Source: Pseudomonadota bacterium (GTDB lineage: Bacteria > Pseudomonadota > Alphaproteobacteria > Rhodospirillales > Magnetospirillaceae). Taken from it: 39,759 nucleotides of DNA. The first letter of the stretch is position 1. Each line of letters begins with the position of its first letter. A model generated the notes under the pieces. It was not told the DNA's origin and made no database searches. It saw only the letters and a list, made by a program, of their open reading frames with translations. Both the position numbers and the translations under genes were made by a program. Below, piece after piece: positions 24,891-33,848 of this stretch. The stretch covers positions 1 through 39,759 of the forward strand of contig JAJZVW010000028.1 in NCBI GenBank assembly GCA_021847015.1. The letters run 5' to 3'.

Positions 24891-26018
24891 TCACACCGCC
24901 TCACGGACCACGGCATCGTGGAAGATTTCCTGGAACAGCTTGAGCAGCCGCAGGTCCAATTGTCCGGCCATTTCCTCCGTCATCAGTGCGAAAGCCTCGT
25001 CCGGGGTCATCGCCGCCTTGTAGGTGCGCCGTTCCGTCAAGGCGGCGAACACGTCGACGATAGCCGCCATGCGCGCGAGATCGTTGAGCTTGTCCATGGT
25101 CAAGCCATTGGGATAACCGCTGCCGTCGAGACGCTCGTGATGCTGGGTGGCGATGGTGAGCACGCCCTTGGGAACGTCCGAGAACTTGCGCAGATAATCC
25201 GAACTCAGCTTCACGTGTCCGCGCACCACCGCCCATTCCTCGGCCGTGAGCTTGCCCGGCTTGTTCAGCACGTGATGCGGGATGACCATCTTGCCGATGT
25301 CATGGACCAGCCCGCCGGTCGCCAGGATCATCAGCGCGCTCTCCTTCAGCCCGATGGTGAAGCCGAACAGCGTCAGCAGCGTCGCCACCCGCACGGAATG
25401 GACGTAAGAGTAATTGTCGTGACCGCGCACGCCGCGGAGAACATGCTGGTACTGGGACGCGGTCACCACTTCGAGCAGCGGCGCACAGGTGGCATTGAGC
25501 TTTTCCTGGGACAGGGGCTCGCCGTGTTCGATCAGATCGGCGAAGCCGTGAAAGATGGCGAGCGTTTCCCGCAGGCTCTTTTGCGGCCCCGGTGGCAGAT
25601 GCGCCCATCCGTCCTCGACCTTCCTGTTGATCAACCCCGATACGAGATTGATCAGTTCACTGCGGCGGAACGGCTTTTCCAGCAGCGCATCCGGTTCGAC
25701 GTCGCCGCTCGTCCTGCCGATATCCTCGATGGAGCGGCTGCGCGCCCGGCAAACGATGATGGGGACGTCCTTGAGCACGTGCGCGTCACGCAACGTCCGC
25801 ACCAATAGGCCGCGATCGGGAACACGGACCCTTTCGTCCACCACCACCGCCGCTGGCGGCGTCCGCAGGCGGCCAATGGCCATTTCGACGTCGGGGTAAT
25901 CGGCAACACGGTAAAAGGACGCCAATGCCTTGGCGATTTCGTCCCGGTTCCCGGCGTTTTCGTCGATCACCGCAACCAGCGACCGGTATATGGCGCCGCC
26001 CGCATTGCCAGCATGCAT
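24891..26018 (-). CDS. Response-regulator-like HD-GYP cyclic di-GMP phosphodiesterase
   Basis: A 375-residue protein with a receiver-like N-terminus (about 12-132) and an HD-GYP domain (about 180-370). The receiver has D19-E20, a possible acceptor D61 (VVVDE) and lysine in EKPF (114-117). The HD-GYP site is intact: H239-D240 in LVHDIGK, and HHERLDGSGYP at 293-303. Such proteins hydrolyse cyclic di-GMP with a di- or tri-iron centre. The ATG at 26018 has GGAG eight bases upstream. The gene stands alone on the minus strand. The sensor is not encoded nearby. Confidence 0.92.
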   Translation of the reverse strand: MHAGNAGGAIYRSLVAVIDENAGNRDEIAKALASFYRVADYPDVEMAIGRLRTPPAAVVVDERVRVPDRGLLVRTLRDAHVLKDVPIIVCRARSRSIEDIGRTSGDVEPDALLEKPFRRSELINLVSGLINRKVEDGWAHLPPGPQKSLRETLAIFHGFADLIEHGEPLSQEKLNATCAPLLEVVTASQYQHVLRGVRGHDNYSYVHSVRVATLLTLFGFTIGLKESALMILATGGLVHDIGKMVIPHHVLNKPGKLTAEEWAVVRGHVKLSSDYLRKFSDVPKGVLTIATQHHERLDGSGYPNGLTMDKLNDLARMAAIVDVFAALTERRTYKAAMTPDEAFALMTEEMAGQLDLRLLKLFQEIFHDAVVREAV

Positions 26019-26281
26019 TGCCCGAACTCCCGCACCGGATCGCGCCAATTATGCCGACAGTCCAGGCAAGCACTACGATCCCGGTACGATCATATATTCC
26101 GCCATAACAACGCTTTGGCAATGGCGGAGTGCAAAAATGCGGAGTGGCGGCGCAAAGCCGCGGAACAAATTGAGGGCGTCTCGGGGGAAGGGAGGCGGAT
26201 GGCGATCCCAATCCTGCGGGATCCGCACCACGTATCGGAAGGAGCGGGGAAAGGGCACGGCGGCGGCGCGAACCGCCCGAC

Positions 26282-26854
26282 TCACGCGTGGCCGGCGTCG
26301 CCCGACAGCGAACCGAAATGGATCCCCAGCTTCTGGATCGCCCGTTCCCATTTCCGCTCGATGTCCATGCCGAAGACGAGATCGGAATCGGCGGCCACGT
26401 TCAGCCACACATTCTCGCGGATTTCGGCGTCGAGCTGTCCAGGGCTCCAGCCGGCGTAACCCAGAGCGAGCAGGCTGGTGCGCGGACCTTCGCCGGATGA
26501 CATGGCCTTGAGCACGTCGATGGTGGCGGTCAAAGCCACCTGCTGGTCCACCACCATGGTGGTTTCATGCGCATAGTCGGTCGAGTGAAGCACGAACCCT
26601 CGTCCGCCTTCCACCGGCCCTCCGAGATGGATTCGGATCGCCTCGCTGCCCGGACCGGGTTCGATGCCCAGTTGATCCAGCAGTTCGGGAAAGGTCAGGC
26701 CCTCGAATTCACGGTTGATCACCAGCCCCATGGCACCTTCGGCCGTATGCGCGCAAATATAGATAACCGTGCGCACAAAGCGCGGGTCCCGCATCTGCGG
26801 CATGGCGATCAGCAATTGACCTGCGAGATAACCTGACGTTTTCTGGACGGGCAT
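26282..26854 (-). CDS. yqgE: YqgE/AlgH family protein (UPF0301)
   Basis: A 190-residue cytoplasmic protein of the UPF0301 family. The characteristic opening is present: GYLAGQLLIAMPQM, then DPRFVRTVIYIC, HTAEGAMGLVINR, LGGPVEGGRGFVLHS, and GYAGWSPGQLDAEI toward the end. In Pseudomonas AlgH has been tied to alginate regulation, but the biochemical role is not settled. The start at 26854 gives the usual length; the frame is open far upstream but matches nothing there. It is divergent from the DsbD-like gene, 129 bases apart. Confidence 0.93.
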   Translation of the reverse strand: MPVQKTSGYLAGQLLIAMPQMRDPRFVRTVIYICAHTAEGAMGLVINREFEGLTFPELLDQLGIEPGPGSEAIRIHLGGPVEGGRGFVLHSTDYAHETTMVVDQQVALTATIDVLKAMSSGEGPRTSLLALGYAGWSPGQLDAEIRENVWLNVAADSDLVFGMDIERKWERAIQKLGIHFGSLSGDAGHA

Positions 26855-26983
26855 GTCCCACACATATGCCGGTCGGGGACGGAAAGCAACCCTGCCCCTT
26901 CGCGTTCCGGCCGCCCGGCCACGCAGCCTTGACAGGCGCTTCGCCTCTCTGCTGTTCTTCCTTCCAGGGAAAGCCGAGGGCCG

Positions 26984-29113
26984 ATGATGACAAGACTTCG
27001 CATGTGGCTGATGTTGGCGATGCTGGCGTTGCCGGCCGGTGCGCTGGCGGCCGATCCGGGGGCCTCGGAATGGACGCGCAACGAGGCCGGCACAATCCGC
27101 ATGATTTCCGCGGCGACCGCCGTCGGCCAGTCCGACCGCATCGAAATGGGGCTCCAGTTCCAGCTTGAGCCGGGCTGGAAGATCTACTGGCGCACCCCCG
27201 GCGATGCCGGCTATCCCCCCAAGGTCGACTGGAGCGGATCGGAAAACATCGCCACCCCGGTCATGTCCTGGCCGGCGCCCCGGCGATTCGTCGAAGGCGG
27301 CCTGCAAATCCACGGCTATGCGGGGGACGTGATCCTGCCGCTGGCGGTGCCCGTGCGGCATCCCGGCCAGCCCGTCCGCATATCCGCCAACGTGGATTAC
27401 CTGGCCTGCGCCGATGTCTGCGTGCCGATGCAGGCGCATCTCGACCTCGCGCTGCCGGCCGGTCCCGCGGACGCCTCATCCTTCGTCCACGCCATCGACC
27501 GCTTCAGGGAACTTGTGCCCGGCGATGGCTCCCGCCGCGGGTTGTCGCTGCTGTCCGCCGAAGCCGTCGGCGACGGCAAGACGTCCGCCTTGCGCCTGAC
27601 GGTCGAGACCACCGCCGAGCCGTTCGCCCATCCCGACGCCTTCGTCGAAGGAGAGGACGTCGCCAGCTTCGAGCCGCCCCGGGTCCGCCTCGCCGACGGT
27701 GGGCGCCGGGCGGTGCTGACGATTCCCGTGATCGGCGACACCGTGCAGCGCCCCCTTGCCGGCGCGCCGCTGACGGTGACCGTCGTCGATGGCCCGCGCT
27801 CGATGGAGGCCAAGGTCACGCCCGTACCGGCGGTGGCGGCGGCGGAATCACCGGCGCCGATGATGCTGCTGGGAATGCTGGGCGCGGCGCTGATCGGCGG
27901 ATTGATCCTCAACCTGATGCCCTGCGTGTTGCCGGTCCTGTCGATCAAAGTGCTGGGAGCCGTGAGCCAAGGCGGCGCGGAACGGTCTCATGTGCGGGCC
28001 GCGTTCCTGGCCTCCGCCGCCGGCATCGTCACGTCTTTCCTTCTGCTGGCTTTCGGCGCGATCGCGGTCAAGGCGGCGGGACAGGCCGTCGGCTGGGGCA
28101 TCCAGTTCCAACAGCCGGCCTTCCTTGCCGTTATGGCGTTGGCCGTCTCGCTGTTCGCGGCCAACCTTTGGGGGTTATTCGAGATTTCCCTGCCGTCATG
28201 GCTGTTCAATGCCGCCCCCGGCGGAATTCCCCATCACACCTTGCTCGGCCATTTCCTGTCGGGAGCCTTCGCCACCCTGCTCGCGACCCCGTGTTCGGCG
28301 CCGTTCCTGGGAACGGCCATCGGTTTCGCCCTGGCGCGCGGCCCCTTCGAAATCCTGGCCATCTTCACGGCACTGGGAATCGGCATGGCCTTTCCCTACC
28401 TGGCGGTGGCCGCACGTCCCGGAATGGCCAAGCGGCTTCCCCGCCCCGGTCCGTGGATGGGCAAGCTCAAGCTCGTGCTTGGTGCCGCGCTCGCGGTCAC
28501 CGCTCTTTGGCTCCTCAGCGTGCTGGGCGCCCAGTCGGGCCTCAAGGCGGCCGTCCTCGCGGGAGCCGCGATGCTGGCCGCCGTCGGCATGTTGACGGCG
28601 CGCCGGCATCTTCCGGAACGGTCGCGCCCGGCGGCGGCGGCGGCGGCGGCGGCGATGTCCGCCGTTGCCCTCGCGGCGCCGCTTCATGCCGGATTCACGG
28701 GGATCGAACCGCACGGGGAAAGCCGCGAGGGAGGAATCGCCTGGATCGCTTTCGACCCCGGGACGATCGACCGCTACGTCGCCTCCGGCAAACTGGTGTT
28801 CGTCGATGTGACGGCGGAATGGTGCATCACCTGCAAGGTCAATAAGGCGGCGGTCGTCGACCGCGGCGAAGTCGCCCGCCGTCTCGCCGCCGGCAACGTC
28901 GTCGCCATGAAGGCCGACTGGACCCGCCCCGACGAAGGGATCACCCGCTACCTGACGTCGTTCGGCCGCTACGGCGTGCCATTCAATGCCGTTTACGGCC
29001 CGGCGGCGCCAAAAGGCATCGCCTTGCCGGAACTGCTCACCGAAGGCGACGTCCTCGCCGCGCTCGACAAGGCGGCGGGAAACACCGTAACCCTCAGCCC
29101 ACCAGGCCGGTAG
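26984..29113 (+). CDS. DsbD/ScsB-like thiol:disulfide interchange protein
   Basis: A 709-residue membrane reductant conduit from cytoplasmic thioredoxin to the periplasm. A signal peptide (1-22) leads to a periplasmic N-domain with C142 and C146 (ACADVCVPMQ). The membrane domain (about 295-565) has paired cysteines C314 (LMPCVLP) and C437 (TPCSAP). The C-terminal thioredoxin domain carries the active site WCITC with C614 and C617. The size and layout fit the DsbD-like ScsB group rather than classical DsbD. An in-frame run of eight GCG triplets (alanines, about 550-557) lies between membrane and thioredoxin domains. The 3' end overlaps convergent otsA by 20 bases. Confidence 0.9.
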   Translation: MMTRLRMWLMLAMLALPAGALAADPGASEWTRNEAGTIRMISAATAVGQSDRIEMGLQFQLEPGWKIYWRTPGDAGYPPKVDWSGSENIATPVMSWPAPRRFVEGGLQIHGYAGDVILPLAVPVRHPGQPVRISANVDYLACADVCVPMQAHLDLALPAGPADASSFVHAIDRFRELVPGDGSRRGLSLLSAEAVGDGKTSALRLTVETTAEPFAHPDAFVEGEDVASFEPPRVRLADGGRRAVLTIPVIGDTVQRPLAGAPLTVTVVDGPRSMEAKVTPVPAVAAAESPAPMMLLGMLGAALIGGLILNLMPCVLPVLSIKVLGAVSQGGAERSHVRAAFLASAAGIVTSFLLLAFGAIAVKAAGQAVGWGIQFQQPAFLAVMALAVSLFAANLWGLFEISLPSWLFNAAPGGIPHHTLLGHFLSGAFATLLATPCSAPFLGTAIGFALARGPFEILAIFTALGIGMAFPYLAVAARPGMAKRLPRPGPWMGKLKLVLGAALAVTALWLLSVLGAQSGLKAAVLAGAAMLAAVGMLTARRHLPERSRPAAAAAAAAMSAVALAAPLHAGFTGIEPHGESREGGIAWIAFDPGTIDRYVASGKLVFVDVTAEWCITCKVNKAAVVDRGEVARRLAAGNVVAMKADWTRPDEGITRYLTSFGRYGVPFNAVYGPAAPKGIALPELLTEGDVLAALDKAAGNTVTLSPPGR

Positions 29114-30593
29114 AGGCGGCCGGGCGGCGCTCCGGATGCCGCATCAGCGGACCGATGCCGCCATCGACGGGTGACTGGCCGGCGAGGTCCGCCGCGGCCG
29201 GCGTTTCCTTGCCCCGAACGAGCTCCGCACCGGCGCTGAGGTCGCGGAGATAGGCGTTCCGCCAAGCCTCCACCGTATTCCCGGAGACGACGCCCCACAT
29301 GGAGCGCCAGCGATTGATCCTCTCCTCGCGCGGCATGGTCAGCGCCGTTCCCAGCGCCTCCGCCACCTCGTCGATATCATAGGGGTTGACGATCAGCGCA
29401 GCCTTCAACTCGCGCGCCGCCCCGGCGAAGCGGGACATCACCAGCGCCCCGGGATTGGACGGATCCTGGCCAGCCACGAATTCCTTGGCCACCAGATTCA
29501 TCCCATCCCGCAGCGGCGTCACCAAGCCGATGCTGGCCACGCGATAGAAGCCCGCCAAGGTCGCGCGGTCATAGCTCTTGTTGATATAGCGTACCGGCTG
29601 CCAGTCGAATTCGGAGGAGCGGCCGTTGATGCGGCCCGCCGCGGCCTCCAGCTGCCGCTTCAACGCCCGGTAGCGATCCACGTCCTCGCGCGAGGGGGCG
29701 GCAATCTGCATGAACTCGTAAGCGCCGCGCAGTTCGGGGCGGATTTCGATCAGCCGTTCCACCGCCTCGAAGCGCTGCGGCAAACCCTTGGAATAGTCCA
29801 GCCGCTCAACCCCCAGAACCAGCGCCCGGCCGTGGAGGGATGCCAACAGCCGCCGGGTTTCGGGGGCATCCGCGGCCTCCGCCGCCATGCGGGCGAACGC
29901 CCCGGCATCGATGCCGATCGGATAGGCCGCGGCGCGCAGGACACGGTTGTAAAGGGTGATCCAGCCGTCCGGTCCGACGCCGCCCCGGGCCTCGCCGACA
30001 ACGTATTCGATGAATGCACGCACGTCGTCGGGGGTCTGGAATCCAACCAGATCATAAGCGGACAAAGCCTTCATCAGCCGTCGATGACCGGGGAGGGCCA
30101 CCAGCATCTCGGGCACGGGGAAGGGCGTATGCAGGAAGAAGCCGATCCGGTTCTTCAGACCCCGGCGGCGCAATTCCTCCCCGAGGGGGATCAGGTGGTA
30201 GTCGTGAACCCAAACCAGATCGTCGGGACGGATCATCGTCGCCAGGGCGGCGGCGAAAGCCGCGTTGACCTTCAGGTAACCCCCGAAGCTCTTGCGGGAC
30301 ACCTCGAGCAGGCCGAGCTGGTAGTGAAATAGTGGCCACAGGGTGGAATTGGAGAAGCCGGTGTAGAATTCCTCGTATTCCTGGCGGGATAGGTCGGTGG
30401 TCACGTAGGTCACCCGCCCGTGGACCGTTTTCTTCGGTGGCTGCACGCGTTCGTCGGCCACGTTGCCGGACCACCCGAACCATAGGCCCCCGTTCGTTTC
30501 CAGCGCCTCCTCCAGCGCGACGGCAAGGCCGCCGGCATTGCCTCCCTGCCGGGGAACGTTCACCCTGTTGGATACGATAACCAGTCGCGGCAT
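29094..30593 (-). CDS. otsA: Alpha,alpha-trehalose-phosphate synthase (UDP-forming)
   Basis: A 499-residue GT20 glycosyltransferase that forms trehalose 6-phosphate from UDP-glucose and glucose 6-phosphate, used in osmotic protection. Family motifs include RLVIVSNRV at the start, the glycine-rich GGLAVALEEAL, WFGWSGN, WVHDYHLIPL, and RLDYSKGLPQR, which contains the phosphate-binding Arg/Lys. The ATG at 30593 has GGGAGGGG upstream; the in-frame extension to 30620 has no such site. No otsB is adjacent. The last 20 bases overlap the convergent DsbD-like gene. Confidence 0.96.
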   Translation of the reverse strand: MPRLVIVSNRVNVPRQGGNAGGLAVALEEALETNGGLWFGWSGNVADERVQPPKKTVHGRVTYVTTDLSRQEYEEFYTGFSNSTLWPLFHYQLGLLEVSRKSFGGYLKVNAAFAAALATMIRPDDLVWVHDYHLIPLGEELRRRGLKNRIGFFLHTPFPVPEMLVALPGHRRLMKALSAYDLVGFQTPDDVRAFIEYVVGEARGGVGPDGWITLYNRVLRAAAYPIGIDAGAFARMAAEAADAPETRRLLASLHGRALVLGVERLDYSKGLPQRFEAVERLIEIRPELRGAYEFMQIAAPSREDVDRYRALKRQLEAAAGRINGRSSEFDWQPVRYINKSYDRATLAGFYRVASIGLVTPLRDGMNLVAKEFVAGQDPSNPGALVMSRFAGAARELKAALIVNPYDIDEVAEALGTALTMPREERINRWRSMWGVVSGNTVEAWRNAYLRDLSAGAELVRGKETPAAADLAGQSPVDGGIGPLMRHPERRPAASTGLVG

Positions 30594-30717
30594 GACCCCT
30601 CCCAGGTTTATGGCCGTCATAATGGCCTACGCCAAAGGTGGGGGACGTTCGGGCCTGGCCCAATCCGGATGATGCGGTAATGCGGAGGTGGCAGACGCCC
30701 TTCCCCGAAGGCTATCG

Positions 30718-31176
30718 TCAGCCGCGGGAGATGGCCTCACGCGCGCCCTCGCGGGCCAGGCGGTCCGCCCGTTCGTTCTCGGGATGGCCCGCATGGCCCC
30801 GGACCCAATGCCAGGATACCCGGTGGCGGGCCGCCGCTTCGTCGAGGCGGCGCCAAAGATCCTCGTTCTTCACCGGCTTGTTGTCGGCGGTTTTCCAGCC
30901 ACGCGCCTTCCAGGCGCGCAGCCATTCGCTGATGCCTTTCTGCACGTACTGGCTGTCGGTATAGACCGCGACCGTACACGGGCGCGTAAGCGCACCGAGG
31001 CCCGCGATCACCGCCATCAGTTCCATACGGTTGTTGGTGGTGAGCGGTTCGCCGCCCTTGAGTTCCTTTTCCACGCCCTTGAAGCGCAGAATCGCGCCCC
31101 AGCCACCGGGACCTGGGTTGCCGCTGCACGCCCCATCGGTGAAGAGTTCAACCTGCGCCGCGATCTTGCCGGTCAT
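30718..31176 (-). CDS. rnhA: Ribonuclease HI
   Basis: A 152-residue endonuclease that cuts RNA in RNA/DNA hybrids. The four acidic catalytic residues appear as D14 ([14 protein letters not shown]), E52 (NNRMELMAV), D74 (YTDSQYV) and D138 (NERADRLA), with H128 in the flexible GHAGHPENE loop. The basic handle ([12 protein letters not shown]) is present. The start ATG overlaps the thrB stop by four bases, so the two genes are co-translated, an order common in alphaproteobacteria. Confidence 0.97.
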   Translation of the reverse strand: MTGKIAAQVELFTDGACSGNPGPGGWGAILRFKGVEKELKGGEPLTTNNRMELMAVIAGLGALTRPCTVAVYTDSQYVQKGISEWLRAWKARGWKTADNKPVKNEDLWRRLDEAAARHRVSWHWVRGHAGHPENERADRLAREGAREAISRG

Positions 31177-32153
31177 GCGATACCGTAGGCGCCCGGCCCG
31201 GTAACGCCACGGTGAAAGCGCAGCTTGCCCAGGTACTCCAGCGGATCCTTGCGCTTGACGAAGGCGCCGGCCGGCGTGTTGAGCCAATCGTAGAGGCGCG
31301 TGAGCAGGAACCGCATCGCCGAGCCGCGTGCCAGCAGCGGCAAGGCATCGAGCTCGGCCGCGGTCATCGGCCGGACCTTGCGGTAGGCGTTCAACATCAT
31401 CCGCGCCTTGGTCGCGTTGAAGCTGCCATCCGGCTCGAAACACCATGCGTTCAGGCAGATGGCGATGTCGTAGGCCAACTGGTCGTTGCAGGCGAAATAG
31501 AAGTCGATGATGCCCGACAGCCGCTCGCGCCGGGTTTCCTTGTCCGTGAGGAAAAAGACGTTGTCGGGAAAGAGATCGGCGTGGATCAGCCCCGAGGGCA
31601 GATCGGTCGGCCACTGCCGCTCCAGGAGGGCGAGTTCCCGATCGACGATGTCGGCCAATCCGGACTTGACCTCGTCGGCCCGCTCGCGGCAGGCCTCGAA
31701 CAGCGGCCTCCAGCCGGCGACGGACAGATCGTTGGGCCGCGCCATGGCGAAGCCGCCGCCCTTGACGTGCATGTCCGCCATGGCTTCGCCCAGGGCTGCG
31801 CAGTGTCCGACGCTGATGCGCCGGGGCCACATGCCCTTGAGGAGGGTCACGATGGCGGCGGGCCGGCCGCAGAGTTCCCTTAGCGCACGCCCATCCCGCG
31901 CATGCACCGGCGTCGGGCACGGCAACCCCCGGTTGGCGAGGTATTCCATAAGCCCGAGAAAAAACGGCAGGTCGGCGGGCTTGGCGCGCTTCTCGTAGAG
32001 AGTAAGGATGTAGGAGGCGCAGTCCGTCTGGAGCAGATAGTTGGAATTCTCCACGCCTTCGGCGATTCCCTTGCAGGATACGACCTCGCCAATGTCGTAA
32101 CCGGCAACGAAGTCCTCCAGCTCTTCGTCGGAGACTTCCGTGTAGACTGCCAT
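31173..32153 (-). CDS. thrB: Homoserine kinase, type II (APH-fold)
   Basis: A 326-residue kinase of threonine synthesis that makes O-phosphohomoserine. It belongs to the aminoglycoside-phosphotransferase fold used by alphaproteobacteria rather than the GHMP type. Family features are [11 protein letters not shown] (nucleotide loop), [13 protein letters not shown] (catalytic loop with the key Asp) and [11 protein letters not shown] (metal-binding Asp). The ATG at 32153 follows AGGAACAGGG and matches the usual start [12 protein letters not shown]. It is followed by rnhA with a four-base overlap. Upstream lies a palindrome-rich spacer separating it from ispH. Confidence 0.95.
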   Translation of the reverse strand: MAVYTEVSDEELEDFVAGYDIGEVVSCKGIAEGVENSNYLLQTDCASYILTLYEKRAKPADLPFFLGLMEYLANRGLPCPTPVHARDGRALRELCGRPAAIVTLLKGMWPRRISVGHCAALGEAMADMHVKGGGFAMARPNDLSVAGWRPLFEACRERADEVKSGLADIVDRELALLERQWPTDLPSGLIHADLFPDNVFFLTDKETRRERLSGIIDFYFACNDQLAYDIAICLNAWCFEPDGSFNATKARMMLNAYRKVRPMTAAELDALPLLARGSAMRFLLTRLYDWLNTPAGAFVKRKDPLEYLGKLRFHRGVTGPGAYGIA

Positions 32154-32235
32154 GCCCTGTTCCTCAGCCGTCCCGGCGACGGGGCGTGACAGTACGACAG
32201 CGTCACCGTTTTGCAAAGCCCCCCTGCCGCGATAC

Positions 32236-32379
32236 CAGCGGTTCTCATTATGCATTTTTCGCTGTCATCCCGAGCCGACGGCGAGGGATCTTTCCGGCAC
32301 TTTCGCGTGAAAGATCCCTCAGTCGCTCCGCCCCCTCGGGATGACAACATGCCCTGATGCCGCATAATGAGAACCGCTG
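32236..32379. mobile_element. 144-bp MITE-like element with 18-bp terminal inverted repeats
   Basis: The ends are perfect inverted repeats: CAGCGGTTCTCATTATGC (32236-32253) and its complement (32362-32379). The element is flanked by the direct repeat CCGCGATAC at 32227-32235 and 32380-32388, as expected for a 9-bp target duplication. Inside are two nested perfect 12-bp pairs (32263-32274 with 32335-32346; 32283-32294 with 32309-32320), so the whole unit can fold into one long hairpin. It encodes no protein. It lies between ispH and thrB. Confidence 0.8.
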
Positions 32380-32411
32380 CCGCGATACGGCGCTCGGAAT
32401 CCGGGCTCCTA

Positions 32412-32463
32412 GTGCACCGACACATTCGGAAAGCGCACCGACCTTCCGAATGTGTCGGTGCAC
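32412..32463. repeat. Perfect 20-bp inverted repeat, 12-base loop
   Basis: GTGCACCGACACATTCGGAA (32412-32431) is repeated as its exact complement at 32444-32463. No T-run follows on either side, so it is not a simple intrinsic terminator. It lies 32 bases from the MITE-like element and 27 bases from a further palindrome. Confidence 0.85.
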
Positions 32464-32490
32464 AATTCATTGATTTTGTGGGCCGATTCA

Positions 32491-32528
32491 CCCGACAAAA
32501 GGTTCAAGCCTTTGAACCTTTTGTCGGG
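32491..32528. repeat. Perfect 17-bp inverted repeat, 4-base loop, just after ispH
   Basis: CCCGACAAAAGGTTCAA (32491-32507) pairs with its complement at 32512-32528 around a GCCT loop. It starts nine bases past the ispH stop, so it may protect or end that transcript. The usual U-run is missing in the ispH direction. Confidence 0.8.
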
Positions 32529-32537
32529 ATCGGACCA

Positions 32538-33491
32538 CTAGCCGCCGGCGAGTTGAAGGGGAAGCTTGAAGGACAGAGTTTCGTCGGTCACCTTGACTTC
32601 CTCGATCGTCACGTCGAAGCGCGCCCTGGCCGCCGCGATCACTTCGAGCACCAACAGTTCCGGCGCCGACGCGCCCGCCGTGATGCCCAACCGCCCCACT
32701 CCCGCCACCAGCCCCCAATCCACGTCCTCGGCGCGCTGCACCAGCACGGACCGGGGGCAGCCGGCCCGCACCGCGACCTCGACCAGGCGCCGGGAATTGG
32801 AGGAATTGGGCGCGCCGATCACCATCATCGCGTCGCAATGCGGTGCCATGACCTTGACCGCCGCCTGGCGGTTGGTGGTGGCGTAGCAGATATCCTCCTT
32901 GCGGGGACCGACGACATTGGGGAAACGCCGACGCAAGACGGCGATCACCGCGGAGGCCTCGTCCACCGAAAGAGTCGTCTGAGTTATGAAGGCGAGGCGT
33001 TGCGGATCGCTCACGCGTACGTTTTCGGCTTGAGCCGTGTTCTCCACCAGCAACATCGCGCCTTCGGGCACCTGCCCCAAGGTGCCGATCACCTCCGGGT
33101 GGCCCGCGTGGCCGATCATGACGATCTGCCGCCCCAGCGCGTGATGCATCTCCGCCTCGCGGTGAACCTTGGTCACCAACGGACAGGTGGCGTCCAGATA
33201 GATCAGCCCGCGTTTTTCGGCCTCGGCGGGCACGGTCTTGGGAACGCCATGGGCCGAGAAAACCACCGGAACCCCGTCGGGAACCTCGTCCAATTCATCG
33301 ACGAAGATGGCACCCTTGGCCTTGAGGGTTTCCACCACGAAACGGTTGTGAACGATTTCGTGGCGGACATAGACCGGAGCGCCATACAGCTCGATAGCCC
33401 TCTCCACGATGTGGATGGCCCTGTCAACCCCGGCGCAGAAGCCGCGAGGACTGGCGAGCACGATGGTGAGGGCGGCCTTTGTCATTGGCAT
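32538..33491 (-). CDS. ispH: 4-hydroxy-3-methylbut-2-enyl diphosphate reductase
   Basis: A 317-residue iron-sulfur enzyme for the last step of the MEP isoprenoid pathway, making IPP and DMAPP. The three cluster cysteines are C19 ([10 protein letters not shown]), C103 (DATCPLVTK) and C202 ([10 protein letters not shown]). Substrate-binding motifs [14 protein letters not shown] and GAPNSSNS are also visible. The start at 33491 or the ATG two codons later gives nearly the same protein. It is divergent from the CDGSH gene. Strong palindromes lie directly after its stop. Confidence 0.97.
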   Translation of the reverse strand: MPMTKAALTIVLASPRGFCAGVDRAIHIVERAIELYGAPVYVRHEIVHNRFVVETLKAKGAIFVDELDEVPDGVPVVFSAHGVPKTVPAEAEKRGLIYLDATCPLVTKVHREAEMHHALGRQIVMIGHAGHPEVIGTLGQVPEGAMLLVENTAQAENVRVSDPQRLAFITQTTLSVDEASAVIAVLRRRFPNVVGPRKEDICYATTNRQAAVKVMAPHCDAMMVIGAPNSSNSRRLVEVAVRAGCPRSVLVQRAEDVDWGLVAGVGRLGITAGASAPELLVLEVIAAARARFDVTIEEVKVTDETLSFKLPLQLAGG

Positions 33492-33595
33492 CCTGGTCAG
33501 GGCGGCACGAACGGCTGCCGCCTTGTATGCCGGGGCGGCGTCCTCTAGAGTTGCCAGACTTAGCAGATATGGTCTCGGTGAAGAAAGGTTTGGTT

Positions 33596-33835
33596 ATGAG
33601 CGAACCGACGATAGCCCAGAAGACCCCCTACTCCGCCGAGGTGAAGGCGGGCGACAAGATCTTCTGGTGCGCCTGCGGCCGCTCGGCGAACCAGCCCATG
33701 TGCGACGGCTCCCACAAGGGCACCGGCATCGCGCCCGTGGCCGTGAAAGCCGAAAAGGACGGCACGGTATGGCTGTGCGGGTGCAAGCACACCAAGACGC
33801 CACCCTTCTGCGATGGCTCCCACAACGACCTTTAG
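33596..33835 (+). CDS. Double CDGSH iron-sulfur protein
   Basis: A 79-residue protein with two CDGSH-type [2Fe-2S] sites. Site one uses C25, C27, C36 and H40 (CACGRSANQPMCDGSH), and site two C61, C63, C72 and H76 (CGCKHTKTPPFCDGSH). This three-Cys one-His ligation is typical of mitoNEET relatives that exchange electrons or clusters. No membrane segment is seen, so it should be cytoplasmic. The ATG at 33596 follows GAAAGG at good spacing. The lipoprotein gene starts 13 bases after the stop, so they are probably co-transcribed. Confidence 0.92.
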   Translation: MSEPTIAQKTPYSAEVKAGDKIFWCACGRSANQPMCDGSHKGTGIAPVAVKAEKDGTVWLCGCKHTKTPPFCDGSHNDL

Positions 33836-33848
33836 GACGCCGCTCCCC

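Noticed and set aside
28630-28655. Run of eight GCG triplets in the DsbD-like gene as a phase-variation tract
   Set aside because: Triplet slippage would only change the number of alanines in a linker, not the frame; it is common in GC-rich genomes.
32409-32541. CTAGTG (32409-32414) and CACTAG (32536-32541) as ends of a larger element around the two palindromes
   Set aside because: Only six bases match, with no extension and no flanking direct repeat; chance is a fair explanation.
32367-33548. A 393-codon plus-strand open frame opposite ispH
   Set aside because: It runs through the palindromes and is antisense to the intact ispH; its composition looks like a shadow frame.
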